From assembly GCA_964528575.1 (NCBI GenBank), contig CAZGTQ010000142.1, positions 1 through 8,822 on the forward strand: a stretch of DNA of 8,822 nucleotides, given 5' to 3'. The notes beneath the pieces were generated by a model that saw only the letters and a program-made list of their open reading frames with translations, was not told the DNA's origin and searched no databases. Source of the stretch: CAZGTQ01 sp964528575 (GTDB lineage: Bacteria > Planctomycetota > UBA1135 > GCA-002686595). Positions within the stretch are counted from its first letter, which is position 1. Every line of letters starts with the position of its first letter. Positions 1 through 5,815 of this stretch are shown here, in pieces. Made by a program: the position numbers and the translations under genes.

Positions 1-151
1 GCGTGGCGGCGGCGCGCGGGGTGAGCCCGTTGAGAAAGCGGTCGCACCGGGCAACTCTGCGTTGCTCGAACGAATGCACGAACGTCGAACGCCCGTCTGG
101 TGCATCGGCCTGTCGGCCCGCCTTCTCCGCTAGGAGGTGAAGGTCGGGTCC
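1..151. other. left-edge stretch beyond the last recognisable attC, no convincing gene
   Basis: This stretch lies beyond the outer core of the left attC, so it is either the start of a third cassette or flanking chromosome. A minus-strand frame opens with ATG at 103-105 and stays open for about 35 codons to the window edge. Its third codon positions are not clearly GC-biased (roughly a third end in A or T) and I recognise no domain, so I do not call it a gene. No further attC-like pair of cores was found here. Confidence 0.4.
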
Positions 152-210
152 GAGTAACGCGTTGCCGATCAGCGGCCGGCGAGCCGGTCGGCTGCAGTGC
201 CTTGTTAGGC
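152..210 (-). other. attC: attC recombination site (left, end of cassette 2)
   Basis: On the minus strand the site opens with core GCCTAAC (210-204) and ends with GTTACTC (158-152), 59 bases in all. Between them are imperfectly complementary arms around a GC-rich hairpin. The inner arm keeps the CACTGCAGCC / GATCGGCAA arrangement, with one unpaired base on one side, as expected for the strand-polarity base of attC sites. It is very similar to the attC at 755-814. The outer core GTTACTC keeps the essential GTT but departs from the GTTRRRY consensus, which suggests decay or a genuine array edge. The first core contains the TAA stop codon of the DUF2442 gene. Confidence 0.75.
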
Positions 211-456
211 CGGCCGACCCGCGACAGCCTCCTCGTGCAGTGTTTCTGGGGCGATGTCGGCCCCATTGGGCCAGGCGATCGTGCCTCCGTCGATGAAGAA
301 CCGGCGAAAGTACTCACGGTCTCTCAACGGCTCGAAGACCGGTCCGTTCAACCAGCGGGCGAAGTCGATCGTAGCCGTCAACCCGTCATTGAAGACGATC
401 TCGATCTGATAGTCGCCACGGTACGTCGCCTGGATCACGGTAGGAATGAAGCTCAT
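205..456 (-). CDS. DUF2442 domain protein (second gene of cassette 2)
   Basis: This 83-residue protein is essentially one DUF2442 domain. Family-like features are the early DYQIEIVFNDG strand pair (residues 15-25), DFARWLNGPVFEPLRD (31-46), and the WPNGADIAPETLHEEA block (62-77). The biochemical function of the family is not established. Small DUF2442 proteins often sit beside DUF4160 proteins, as here, and such pairs resemble toxin-antitoxin modules in size and layout. That role is inference. The ATG at 456 follows the DUF4160 stop by six bases, and a GGAG Shine-Dalgarno overlaps that stop, so the two genes should be translated together. The TAA stop at 205-207 lies inside the attC core, a typical cassette arrangement. 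The stretch is less GC-rich than the chromosome to its right. Confidence 0.9.
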   Translation of the reverse strand: MSFIPTVIQATYRGDYQIEIVFNDGLTATIDFARWLNGPVFEPLRDREYFRRFFIDGGTIAWPNGADIAPETLHEEAVAGRPA

Positions 457-462
457 GTCGAC

Positions 463-723
463 CTACTCCAGAGGCGGTATTCTATCAAGCGGGGTCTTGG
501 CCGTCGCCCTCTCCCAGTTTGCTTCCAACTCAGCCTGGTGCAAGTTGGCCCACTCGCGGATCAGGCGGAGCGCCGTCTTCGATCGGATGTTGCCCACGGT
601 CATGATCCCGTCGAAGCCGAACTTGCCCTGCTGCCCTTGGTACTCCGCGTGGAAGTGCGGAGGCGGGTGATCCTCGTAGAACATCCGGATCACGATTCCG
701 AAGAACGTCGAGATGATCGGCAT
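463..723 (-). CDS. DUF4160 domain protein (first gene of cassette 2)
   Basis: This 86-residue protein matches the whole length of the DUF4160 family. It opens with MPIISTFFGIVIRMFYEDH and carries the diagnostic DHPPPHFHAEY motif (residues 18-28). A helical ALRLIREWANLHQAELEANWERA segment covers about residues 51-73, and the protein ends in the characteristic IPPLE. The function is unknown. The histidine-rich motif looks like a possible metal or active site, but that is not shown. It is the first gene after the recombination core at 755-761, with a GAGGGCGG ribosome-binding stretch just before the ATG. It forms a two-gene unit with the DUF2442 gene, with six bases between them. The pair is often found together and is plausibly a toxin-antitoxin-like or other small accessory module; which member would do which job cannot be told from the sequence. 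Confidence 0.9.
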   Translation of the reverse strand: MPIISTFFGIVIRMFYEDHPPPHFHAEYQGQQGKFGFDGIMTVGNIRSKTALRLIREWANLHQAELEANWERATAKTPLDRIPPLE

Positions 724-754
724 TCCGCCCTCGCAGGCAACTTCCAGGTGCGCG

Positions 755-814
755 GCCTAACGTCTTGCCGCTCAGCCGCGGCCGAAGGCCGTCGGCTGGA
801 GTGGAATGTTAGGC
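755..814 (-). other. attC: attC recombination site between the two cassettes
   Basis: On the minus strand the site runs from GCCTAAC (814-808) to GTTAGGC (761-755), 60 bases. The cores are perfect inverted repeats and match the RYYYAAC / GTTRRRY consensus. Inside are the arms CACTCCAGCC and GGCTGAGCGG, which pair with one extra unpaired C in the first arm. The centre can fold as CGGCC-TTC-GGCCG. Length, cores, arm pairing and the extra base are all those of a classic 59-base element. The TAA of GCCTAAC is the stop codon of the barstar-like gene, which sets the polarity of the cassette to the minus strand. Confidence 0.87.
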
Positions 815-1153
815 GCTCGTCCTCCAGAATGATAGCGCGAGCACTGGCGGCTCCCCAGTCTCCATCCGGCGATAGTTTACGAACGCCGAGCATTCGATGA
901 TCGCGCCGTAGATCTCCGGACATCGGGCCGCGAATCCCGTCGCATCTGAGAGCGACAGAACTGCGACCCCACCCTTGGGAGCATGCACACGAGTCATGCG
1001 GTCCTCCGGCGCATCGATCGATGTCATGCAGTCGATCCAGGCGTCCATGTTGCGCCCATAGAAGCTCGGGAAGCCCAGCGCCTCCACGAATACGTCGTGG
1101 AACGAGTCCCAACCGTCGATCTTCGTTGTATCGATTTCCACTACGGTGTACAT
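809..1153 (-). CDS. barstar-like ribonuclease inhibitor (cassette 1)
   Basis: This 114-residue protein belongs to the barstar family, small proteins that bind and block barnase-type ribonucleases. The signature is GFPSFYGRNMDAWIDCM (residues 27-43), corresponding to the YYGxNLDALWDCL helix of barstar. Asp37 and Asp41 align with the barstar residues Asp35 and Asp39 that contact barnase. The Trp in this helix is shifted by one position relative to barstar. The protein is longer than the roughly 90-residue barstar by a C-terminal extension. I chose ATG 1153 because the preceding AGGTG (1163-1159) gives a Shine-Dalgarno with five-base spacing, and because the family homology begins here; the frame itself is open far upstream. 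No ribonuclease gene is present in the cassette, so it is an orphan inhibitor. Its stop codon overlaps the attC core. Confidence 0.9.
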   Translation of the reverse strand: MYTVVEIDTTKIDGWDSFHDVFVEALGFPSFYGRNMDAWIDCMTSIDAPEDRMTRVHAPKGGVAVLSLSDATGFAARCPEIYGAIIECSAFVNYRRMETGEPPVLALSFWRTSA

Positions 1154-1158
1154 CGATG

Positions 1159-1166
1159 CACCTAAC
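1159..1166 (-). other. attI: candidate attI core that doubles as the barstar Shine-Dalgarno
   Basis: On the minus strand this reads GTTAGGTG, a GTTRRRY core immediately before the first cassette gene. There is no matching RYYYAAC core at attC distance upstream, so this is more likely the attachment-site core next to the integrase remnant than the end of another attC. The AGGTG part lies five bases before the barstar ATG and so can serve as its ribosome-binding site. The full extent of attI cannot be defined from one window. A badly decayed attC from a lost cassette remains possible. Confidence 0.45.
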
Positions 1167-1200
1167 TTGAAAAATTGACGTGGGCCGTGTAGCGCGCCTT

Positions 1201-1245
1201 GCTCCGAGGAGCGCCGCCGTCTATCGGCGTCGACGGCGGCCACTC
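1201..1245 (-). terminator. hairpin cluster downstream of the integrase remnant
   Basis: GCCGCCGTC (1213-1221) pairs perfectly with GACGGCGGC (1232-1240) around a ten-base loop, with partial extension of the stem on both sides. A second small hairpin, GCTCC-GA-GGAGC, lies at 1201-1212. Both lie between the stop of the integrase remnant (1294) and the candidate attI core. There is no T-run, so termination is only a possibility; part of this structure could instead belong to attI. Confidence 0.3.
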
Positions 1246-1293
1246 GTTGGCGCCAAGGTCCGCTCTCTTCACGGCTTGCTGCGAGCGCGCCGA

Positions 1294-1654
1294 TCATGAC
1301 GGCGCAGGATACCCCGTCGGGCTGGGCCGTCCAACATCCGGCTCGTGAAGGCTCGGGACATCCATGCCTGTTCGCCGGGAGCCGATCGAGGGGCTGGGCA
1401 CAGCGGAGCGACCTCGATCGAGGACGTGCGTGTGATTCCATGTCGTCCTCGCGTCGGCGTGGTCGAGAAGCGAGAAGCTGCTGCCGTCTTGATGAATTGA
1501 TGCGCACGCGGCGTGCCTCGAGAAGCGCAGGCCCGACGCCAGCCGGGCCTTGCAGGCGCGGAGTCGCGTTCATACGGTCGAGAACTGGCCGAACCTGTTC
1601 GCGCGACATGACCAGAACACGCGTTTGAGGCGTTTCGCGGACACCAAGTCCATC
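1294..1654 (-). pseudogene. intI: degraded integron integrase (IntI) fragment
   Basis: Pieces of the C-terminal half of an integron tyrosine recombinase can be read in two minus-strand frames. First comes SREQVRPVLDRMNATPRL (about 1610-1550), like the SREEVRAVL...GTPRL segment before box I. Next, in another frame, is LASGLR, with the box I Arg codon at 1525-1527. Then, back in the first frame, comes LLEARRVRI, where intact IntI has GLRLLEALRLRVKD. After a large deletion that removes the central catalytic part and the HxLRHSFATH box, the end reads LLDHADARTTWNHTHVLDRG (1467-1408). This matches the LLGHADVRTTMIYTHVLNRG end of IntI proteins, followed by a SAVPSPS tail. The catalytic Tyr position of IYTH is a His codon (CAC at 1432-1434). 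The N-terminal domain is missing. The frame stops at 1294-1296. This is a dead gene; identification rests on motif recall and needs an alignment. Confidence 0.75.
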
Positions 1655-1742
1655 GGCTGCGCGACGTGGTTGCGGAGCGCGAGCATTCCGAGCACACGAC
1701 CGCCGCCGGAGCCATCGGCGGAACCGGTGGGGGAGCCATGGA

Positions 1743-1762
1743 GCCGGCGTAGCGACGCCGGC
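1743..1762 (-). terminator. hairpin after the helicase-SWIM operon
   Basis: GCCGGCGT (1743-1750) and ACGCCGGC (1755-1762) form a perfect eight-base stem with a four-base loop, about 22 bases downstream of the SWIM gene stop. No T-run follows on the minus strand, so it could terminate transcription, protect the 3' end of the message, or both. It also separates the operon from the integron remnant. Confidence 0.5.
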
Positions 1763-1784
1763 CACCGCGCCCACCCCCGGCTCG

Positions 1785-2756
1785 TTACGCCCCGTACCGT
1801 TCCAACCGCTCCCGCGAGTCGCGCGTGTGCCGATAGACGCCGCGCTCGTCGCTGTGCTCCAAGACGCCCTGGCGCAGCCACGTTGCGATCGTCCCGGGCG
1901 GCACCCCCGCCTCCAAGAGCTCACGTCGCGATACCTTTCGCGCAGGCCGCGGCGCGCGCGGCGCAGCTCTCTTCTTCGTCGCCTTGCGAGCACGCCTGCG
2001 CGTCGTCTTCCTCTCCGGCGGGGCCGGCTCGTCGAGCTCGAGCTCGATCCCGAACACGCTCGACAGGTCGCCCTCGATCCCAGACGACGCGCGCGAGTGG
2101 CGAGTCGGCAGCGCGACGTTGTCCACCAGCTCCGCCGGATCGACTCCGCGCAACGCGAACAGCAGCTCCGGCCGCTCGTCGAGTCGGGCGCCGACGCCGT
2201 ACAGCACCGCCGCGAGGTGCTTGCACAGCCACGCCCAGTCCGGGCACGAGCAGCCCATCCGCACGTGCTTCAGATCCGGCAGCAAACCGTCCTTCTCCGC
2301 CGTCATCGAGGCCATCACCTGCGCCGAGATGCGGCCCTCGAGCAACTCGATCAGCGAGCCGATCGCTCCCGCGCAACGATGCCGCACGCGGCTCCACACC
2401 GCCGGCTTGCACGGCTCGATCTCGATGCGCTGCTCGTAGTCGTCCGAGCCCATCACCCGCGCGCGGATCTCGCCGGGGCCGATCTCGAGGTGATACACCG
2501 AGCCGTTGCGCACGTACGTCCGGCCGCGCGGCAGACGGTTCTCGTAGTCGCGGAAGCTCTCGATGTGCGCGCACCACGCCAGCCCCCACGCGGTCGTCGC
2601 GATCTTGCGACCCTGGATCGAGACCGGGTCGAGCTGCTCGCCGTTCTTCTTCGCCCGCTGCGCCTGACGCGCGGCGAGAGCGCGCCGCTGCGCAATCGGC
2701 ACGTAGGTGCCGTAGCCGCTCCACTCCCAGTCGCGCCGCGATCGTCTGCGCGCCAT
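1785..2756 (-). CDS. SWIM zinc-finger protein, partner of the SNF2 helicase
   Basis: This 323-residue protein has a conserved N-terminal region typical of bacterial SWIM proteins (TAWGLAWCAHIESFRDYENR and LPRGRTYVRNGSVYHL, about residues 55-90). It also has a SWIM finger CSCPDWAWLCKH (169-180) with all four ligands in place: Cys169, Cys171, Cys178 and His180. SWIM domains are predicted to bind DNA or proteins, and in bacteria often accompany SNF2-type ATPases. That matches the helicase gene three bases upstream on the same strand. Residues 249-275 are Lys/Arg/Ala/Pro-rich, like a histone H1 tail. The C-terminus (about 276-310, SRRELLEAGVPPGTIATWLR then RGVYR) resembles the small helix-turn-helix at the start of AbiEi-type regulators. 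The last two assignments are my reading rather than established family features. It is likely co-translated with the helicase. Confidence 0.92.
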   Translation of the reverse strand: MARRRSRRDWEWSGYGTYVPIAQRRALAARQAQRAKKNGEQLDPVSIQGRKIATTAWGLAWCAHIESFRDYENRLPRGRTYVRNGSVYHLEIGPGEIRARVMGSDDYEQRIEIEPCKPAVWSRVRHRCAGAIGSLIELLEGRISAQVMASMTAEKDGLLPDLKHVRMGCSCPDWAWLCKHLAAVLYGVGARLDERPELLFALRGVDPAELVDNVALPTRHSRASSGIEGDLSSVFGIELELDEPAPPERKTTRRRARKATKKRAAPRAPRPARKVSRRELLEAGVPPGTIATWLRQGVLEHSDERGVYRHTRDSRERLERYGA

Positions 2757-2759
2757 GGC

Positions 2760-5435
2760 TCAGCTCGTAGCACGCCGCACGTCGAGCGCGACGAGGCGCA
2801 ACAGCTCGTCTGCGTCGAGCTCCGTCAACGCCTTCTCCGCACCGCCGTCCAAGAGCTCCTGCGCGAGCATCTTCTTGCTCTCCAACATCGCCTCGATCCT
2901 CTCCTCGATGGTGCCGCGGCACGTGAACGCGTGCACGAGAACGTTGCGCTTCTGTCCGATGCGGAACGCGCGATCCGTCGCCTGGTTCTCGACCGCCGGG
3001 TTCCACCAACGATCGAAATGGATCACGTGGCTCGCCGCCGTCAGGTTGAGGCCCGTCCCGCCAGCCTTGAGCGAGAGCACGACGAACGGCGGCCCTTCCT
3101 CCGATTGGAACTCCTCGACGATCGCAGCGCGCCGCTTGACCGGCGTGCCGCCGTGCAACACGAGGCCGGGCCGGCCGAAGAGCGCGCCGACGTAATCCGT
3201 CAACGGCGTAGTCATCTCGCGGAACTGCGTGAAAACGAGCAGCTTCTCCTGCCGCGCGACGATCGTCTCGCACAGCTCCGCCAGGCGCGCGAACTTGCCG
3301 CTGTCGCGCGGCTCCCAACTGCCGTCGCCCGTCCACTGCGACGGATGATTGCAGATCTGCTTCAGCCGGAGCAGCGCCGCGAGCACGGCTCCTCGCCGCT
3401 CGATCCCCTCGCGCTCGCGCACGCCGCGGGCCAGCTCGTGCACCGCCTCCTCGTACAGTGCGACTTGCGCCTTGCTGAGACCGCAGTGCACCGTCATCTC
3501 CGTCTTGCGCGGCAGGTCCGGAGCGATGGCGCGATCGGTCTTCATGCGCCGCAGGATGTACGGCCGCAGGAGGCGGCGCAAAGGCGCATAGCCGGGACCG
3601 CCGTCCGCGCTCAGCCGGCGCGTGGTCGCCGTGAATTCGCGCGCGGAGCCCAGGAGCCCCGGGCACAGGAAGTCGAACAGCGACCAGATCTCGCCGGGCC
3701 GGTTCTCGACCGGCGTGCCGGTCAGCGCGAATCGCATCCGGCTGCGCAACGCCTTCACCGCGCGCGCCTGCTTGGTCGCGTGATTCTTGATCGCCTGCGC
3801 CTCGTCGAGCACCGCCAGGCCCCAGCGCCGCTCGCGCAGCCAATCGAGCCGCGAGAGCGTGCCGTACGTGGTCAACACGACGTCGACTCGCCCGAGCGCT
3901 TTGGGTCGCCCGAGCTTCTCGAGCTCGTCCTTCGCGAGCTCCGAGCGATGCGCGACGACGTATCGCAGCGACGGCGCGAATCGCGCGAGCTCGCTCTGCC
4001 AGTTGCCGAGCAACGACGCCGGCACGACGAGCAGATGCGGCCCGCGCTCGCCGTCGCGCCGCAACAGGAGCATGAGCGCGATCACCTGGATCGTCTTGCC
4101 GAGCCCCATGTCGTCCGCGAGGCACCCGCCGAGTCCGAGTCGCGCGAGCAGCCGCAGCCACGCGACGCCTTCGCGTTGATACGGCCGCAGCGTCCCGCGC
4201 AGCTCGCGGCCGGGATCGCTCGCGGCGCCGTCGGGCGCTCGCAGCTCCTCGAGCAGCTCGGCGAGCCAGGGCCCCGCCTCGACTCCGGTCCACGCCGCCC
4301 GCTCCTCGTCGTCCTCGCCTGCGGCCTCCGCGAGCAGCCGCATCGCGTCGGCGAGCGACACGCCCTTGCCGCCGGCGAGCGACTCGAGGTGCTCGAGCGC
4401 CCCGCGCAGCCGCTCGGGATCGACCTCGACCCAGCGCCCGCGGATGAGCCGCAGCCCGCGCGCGCCGTCGAGCACCGCGCGCCGCTCCGCGGCCGTCAGC
4501 TCCTCGCCGTCGAGCACGAGCGCGGCGTCGAAGTCGAGCACGCTCTCCATGCCCAGGCCCGCGGGCTCGCTGGCGCCGACTTGCGCGCCGGCGCGCACGC
4601 GCGGCGGCCGGCGTCCTTGCCAGCGCTCGGGCATGCGCACGGCGATGCCGGCCGCCTCGCAGTCGGCGACCGCGAGCAGGAACGCGTGGGCCTGGTCGGC
4701 CGTCCAGCCGAGCGGTTCGTAGAGCTCGCCCGATTCGACGAGCGAGCGGACGAACGCGCTGCGCTCGGCGGCCGCGTGCACGGGGCGCAAGAGTCGCAGG
4801 AGCTGCTCGCGGTCGTTGCGATACGCGCCGAGCGCGCGGCCGAGCGGCACGTGGCGCACGCGGCCCGAGGTGGCCACGCCGTCCGCGTACGTCGCGAGGA
4901 ACGCGAAGGGCGTCTCGCTCGTGCTCTTCTGCTCGGCGAGGTGGAACGTGACGCGGCCGACGGCGTGCCACGCGGGGTTCTTGGCTTGGAGATAGGCGTG
5001 GACGTCCGCCCCGCTCGTGGCGAGCTCGTCGCGCGCGAGCGCGTCCATCGCGCGCCACGCCTCAGCGAGCGTCTCGAGCGTCGCATACTCCGCGCCGACG
5101 AGGGGCGGCAGCGACTCGAGCAGCCGCGCCAGGCGCTCGGCCGGCGGCGGGATGGGCGCGCCGCCGCCGTTGGACCGCAGCGCGGTGAAGTAGAGCTTGG
5201 CGAGCTCGCGTCCGAACGCGAGCGAGGCGGGTAGCGCGGTGCCGAGCTCCTCGGAGGCGAGGTGCAGGAGCCCGGCGGCGGTGCCCGCGCGAAACGCGTG
5301 CGCGACGCGCGTCGCGACGGCGGGCGCGAGCGGTTCGGCGGTCGACGCGGCCGGATCGAGGCGCAGAGCGCCGCGCGCGGAGACGGCGAGCGCGGGGCAC
5401 GCCGCGGCGTCGACTCGCTCTCGGGTGCGCGGCAT
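2760..5435 (-). CDS. SNF2-family DEAD/DEAH-type helicase
   Basis: This 891-residue protein is a complete bacterial SWI2/SNF2 ATPase, expected to translocate on double-stranded DNA using ATP. The N-terminal half (about 1-400) is the bacterial SNF2-associated region (DUF3670-like, including FDAALVLDGEELTAAERRA at 302-320). The motor follows: LRPYQREGVAWL (416-427), Walker A DMGLGKT (442-448), LTTYGTLSRL (521-530), the Walker B/DEAQ box (544-547) and LTGTPVENRPGEIWSLFDFL (571-590). The C-terminal lobe has LLVFTQF (732-738), AGGTGLNLTAA (791-801) and QATDRAFRIGQ (818-828). All catalytic motifs look intact. ATG 5435 was chosen because family-like sequence follows it, while 63 codons of upstream open frame look non-coding. 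No clear Shine-Dalgarno precedes it. It is the first gene of an operon with the SWIM protein. The pair may act in repair, transcription or defence; the sequence does not decide. Confidence 0.96.
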   Translation of the reverse strand: MPRTRERVDAAACPALAVSARGALRLDPAASTAEPLAPAVATRVAHAFRAGTAAGLLHLASEELGTALPASLAFGRELAKLYFTALRSNGGGAPIPPPAERLARLLESLPPLVGAEYATLETLAEAWRAMDALARDELATSGADVHAYLQAKNPAWHAVGRVTFHLAEQKSTSETPFAFLATYADGVATSGRVRHVPLGRALGAYRNDREQLLRLLRPVHAAAERSAFVRSLVESGELYEPLGWTADQAHAFLLAVADCEAAGIAVRMPERWQGRRPPRVRAGAQVGASEPAGLGMESVLDFDAALVLDGEELTAAERRAVLDGARGLRLIRGRWVEVDPERLRGALEHLESLAGGKGVSLADAMRLLAEAAGEDDEERAAWTGVEAGPWLAELLEELRAPDGAASDPGRELRGTLRPYQREGVAWLRLLARLGLGGCLADDMGLGKTIQVIALMLLLRRDGERGPHLLVVPASLLGNWQSELARFAPSLRYVVAHRSELAKDELEKLGRPKALGRVDVVLTTYGTLSRLDWLRERRWGLAVLDEAQAIKNHATKQARAVKALRSRMRFALTGTPVENRPGEIWSLFDFLCPGLLGSAREFTATTRRLSADGGPGYAPLRRLLRPYILRRMKTDRAIAPDLPRKTEMTVHCGLSKAQVALYEEAVHELARGVREREGIERRGAVLAALLRLKQICNHPSQWTGDGSWEPRDSGKFARLAELCETIVARQEKLLVFTQFREMTTPLTDYVGALFGRPGLVLHGGTPVKRRAAIVEEFQSEEGPPFVVLSLKAGGTGLNLTAASHVIHFDRWWNPAVENQATDRAFRIGQKRNVLVHAFTCRGTIEERIEAMLESKKMLAQELLDGGAEKALTELDADELLRLVALDVRRATS

Positions 5436-5815
5436 GGCGGGCGGGCAGTGTACGTGGCGTCGAGGGGCGGCACTACTGCGGCGCTGCGCTCGTCTCCACC
5501 ACACCGCGGCGTCGAGGACGGACGACGGGGGGCGTCTGCGCGTGGCGCTCGACGCGCGCCCGCGGACGGTCGACGTGCGGCACGGGGAGCTCGCGGTCGT
5601 CGGTGGAGACGTGTTTCCGGACACGCACTCGTTCCGCGACCTTCCGGGGTGGTTGGTCGTGGGGGTGAGCGAGCGGCGGCCACGTCACCGACACCGCGAG
5701 GATTCGACGAGGGCGGCGGGGAGGGGCGGGCTCGCTCTCTCGAGCGCGGACGCGCCGGGGCCGCACGGGGTTTCTCCGGACGACGTCGGTCCGTCGAGCT
5801 GCGGCGCGTGCTCTG
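5436..5815. other. 380-base divergent intergenic region, possible gene remnant
   Basis: This lies between the divergent helicase and sigma-factor genes and must hold their promoters, but I see no convincing -35/-10 pair. From about 5521 to 5690 one plus-strand frame (codons starting at 5536) shows coding-like periodicity. In 46 consecutive codons about 41 end in G or C, while second positions are only about half G/C. The peptide there, LRVALDARPRTVDVRHGELA and onwards, looks protein-like, but the frame has no good start and runs on out of register into the sigma gene. It may be a decayed or frameshifted small gene, or chance in GC-rich DNA. A different frame ends in TGA overlapping the sigma ATG (TGATG at 5814-5818). 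Confidence 0.3.

Larger units (their letters stand above)
152..1654 (-). mobile_element. remnant chromosomal integron with two cassettes
   Basis: Read on the minus strand, the element runs from a degraded integron integrase (about 1654-1294) through a candidate attI core (1166-1160). Cassette 1 follows (1165-761; barstar-like gene plus attC), then cassette 2 (760-158; DUF4160 and DUF2442 genes plus attC). The two attC sites are 60 and 59 bases long, closely similar to each other, and have inverted 7-base cores with a hairpin-forming centre. The genes abut the cores as cassette genes do. A sampled 60-base line in the cassettes is about 55% G+C against about 78% in the helicase, which fits acquisition from elsewhere. 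The integrase is not functional, so the array should now be frozen unless another integrase acts in trans. Integrase and cassettes share one direction, unlike class 1 integrons. Confidence 0.75.

Noticed and set aside
1..60. third attC near the left edge, from GTTGAG / CAACTC-like words
   Set aside because: The words are not spaced or paired as attC cores and no hairpin arms accompany them.
100..900. 266-codon plus-strand frame across the cassettes
   Set aside because: It runs antisense through both cassettes and the attC between them; the minus-strand frames match DUF4160, DUF2442 and barstar families.
1296..1628. plus-strand 110-codon frame in the region between SWIM and barstar
   Set aside because: It is antisense to the integrase relic, shows no domain and has a compositionally random product.
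1154..1993. 280-codon upstream extension of the barstar reading frame
   Set aside because: The extension passes through the attI region and integrase relic and into the SWIM gene in another frame; barstar homology and a ribosome-binding site begin at ATG 1153.
1921..5058. 1045-codon open frame on the minus strand in another register of the helicase-SWIM operon
   Set aside because: It spans two genes out of frame and is Arg/Ala-rich without motifs; the helicase and SWIM frames carry all conserved residues.
1827..5234. 1135-codon open frame on the plus strand across the SWIM and helicase genes
   Set aside because: It is antisense to two genes with clear domain motifs; its product is low-complexity Arg/Ala/Leu sequence typical of mirror frames in GC-rich DNA.
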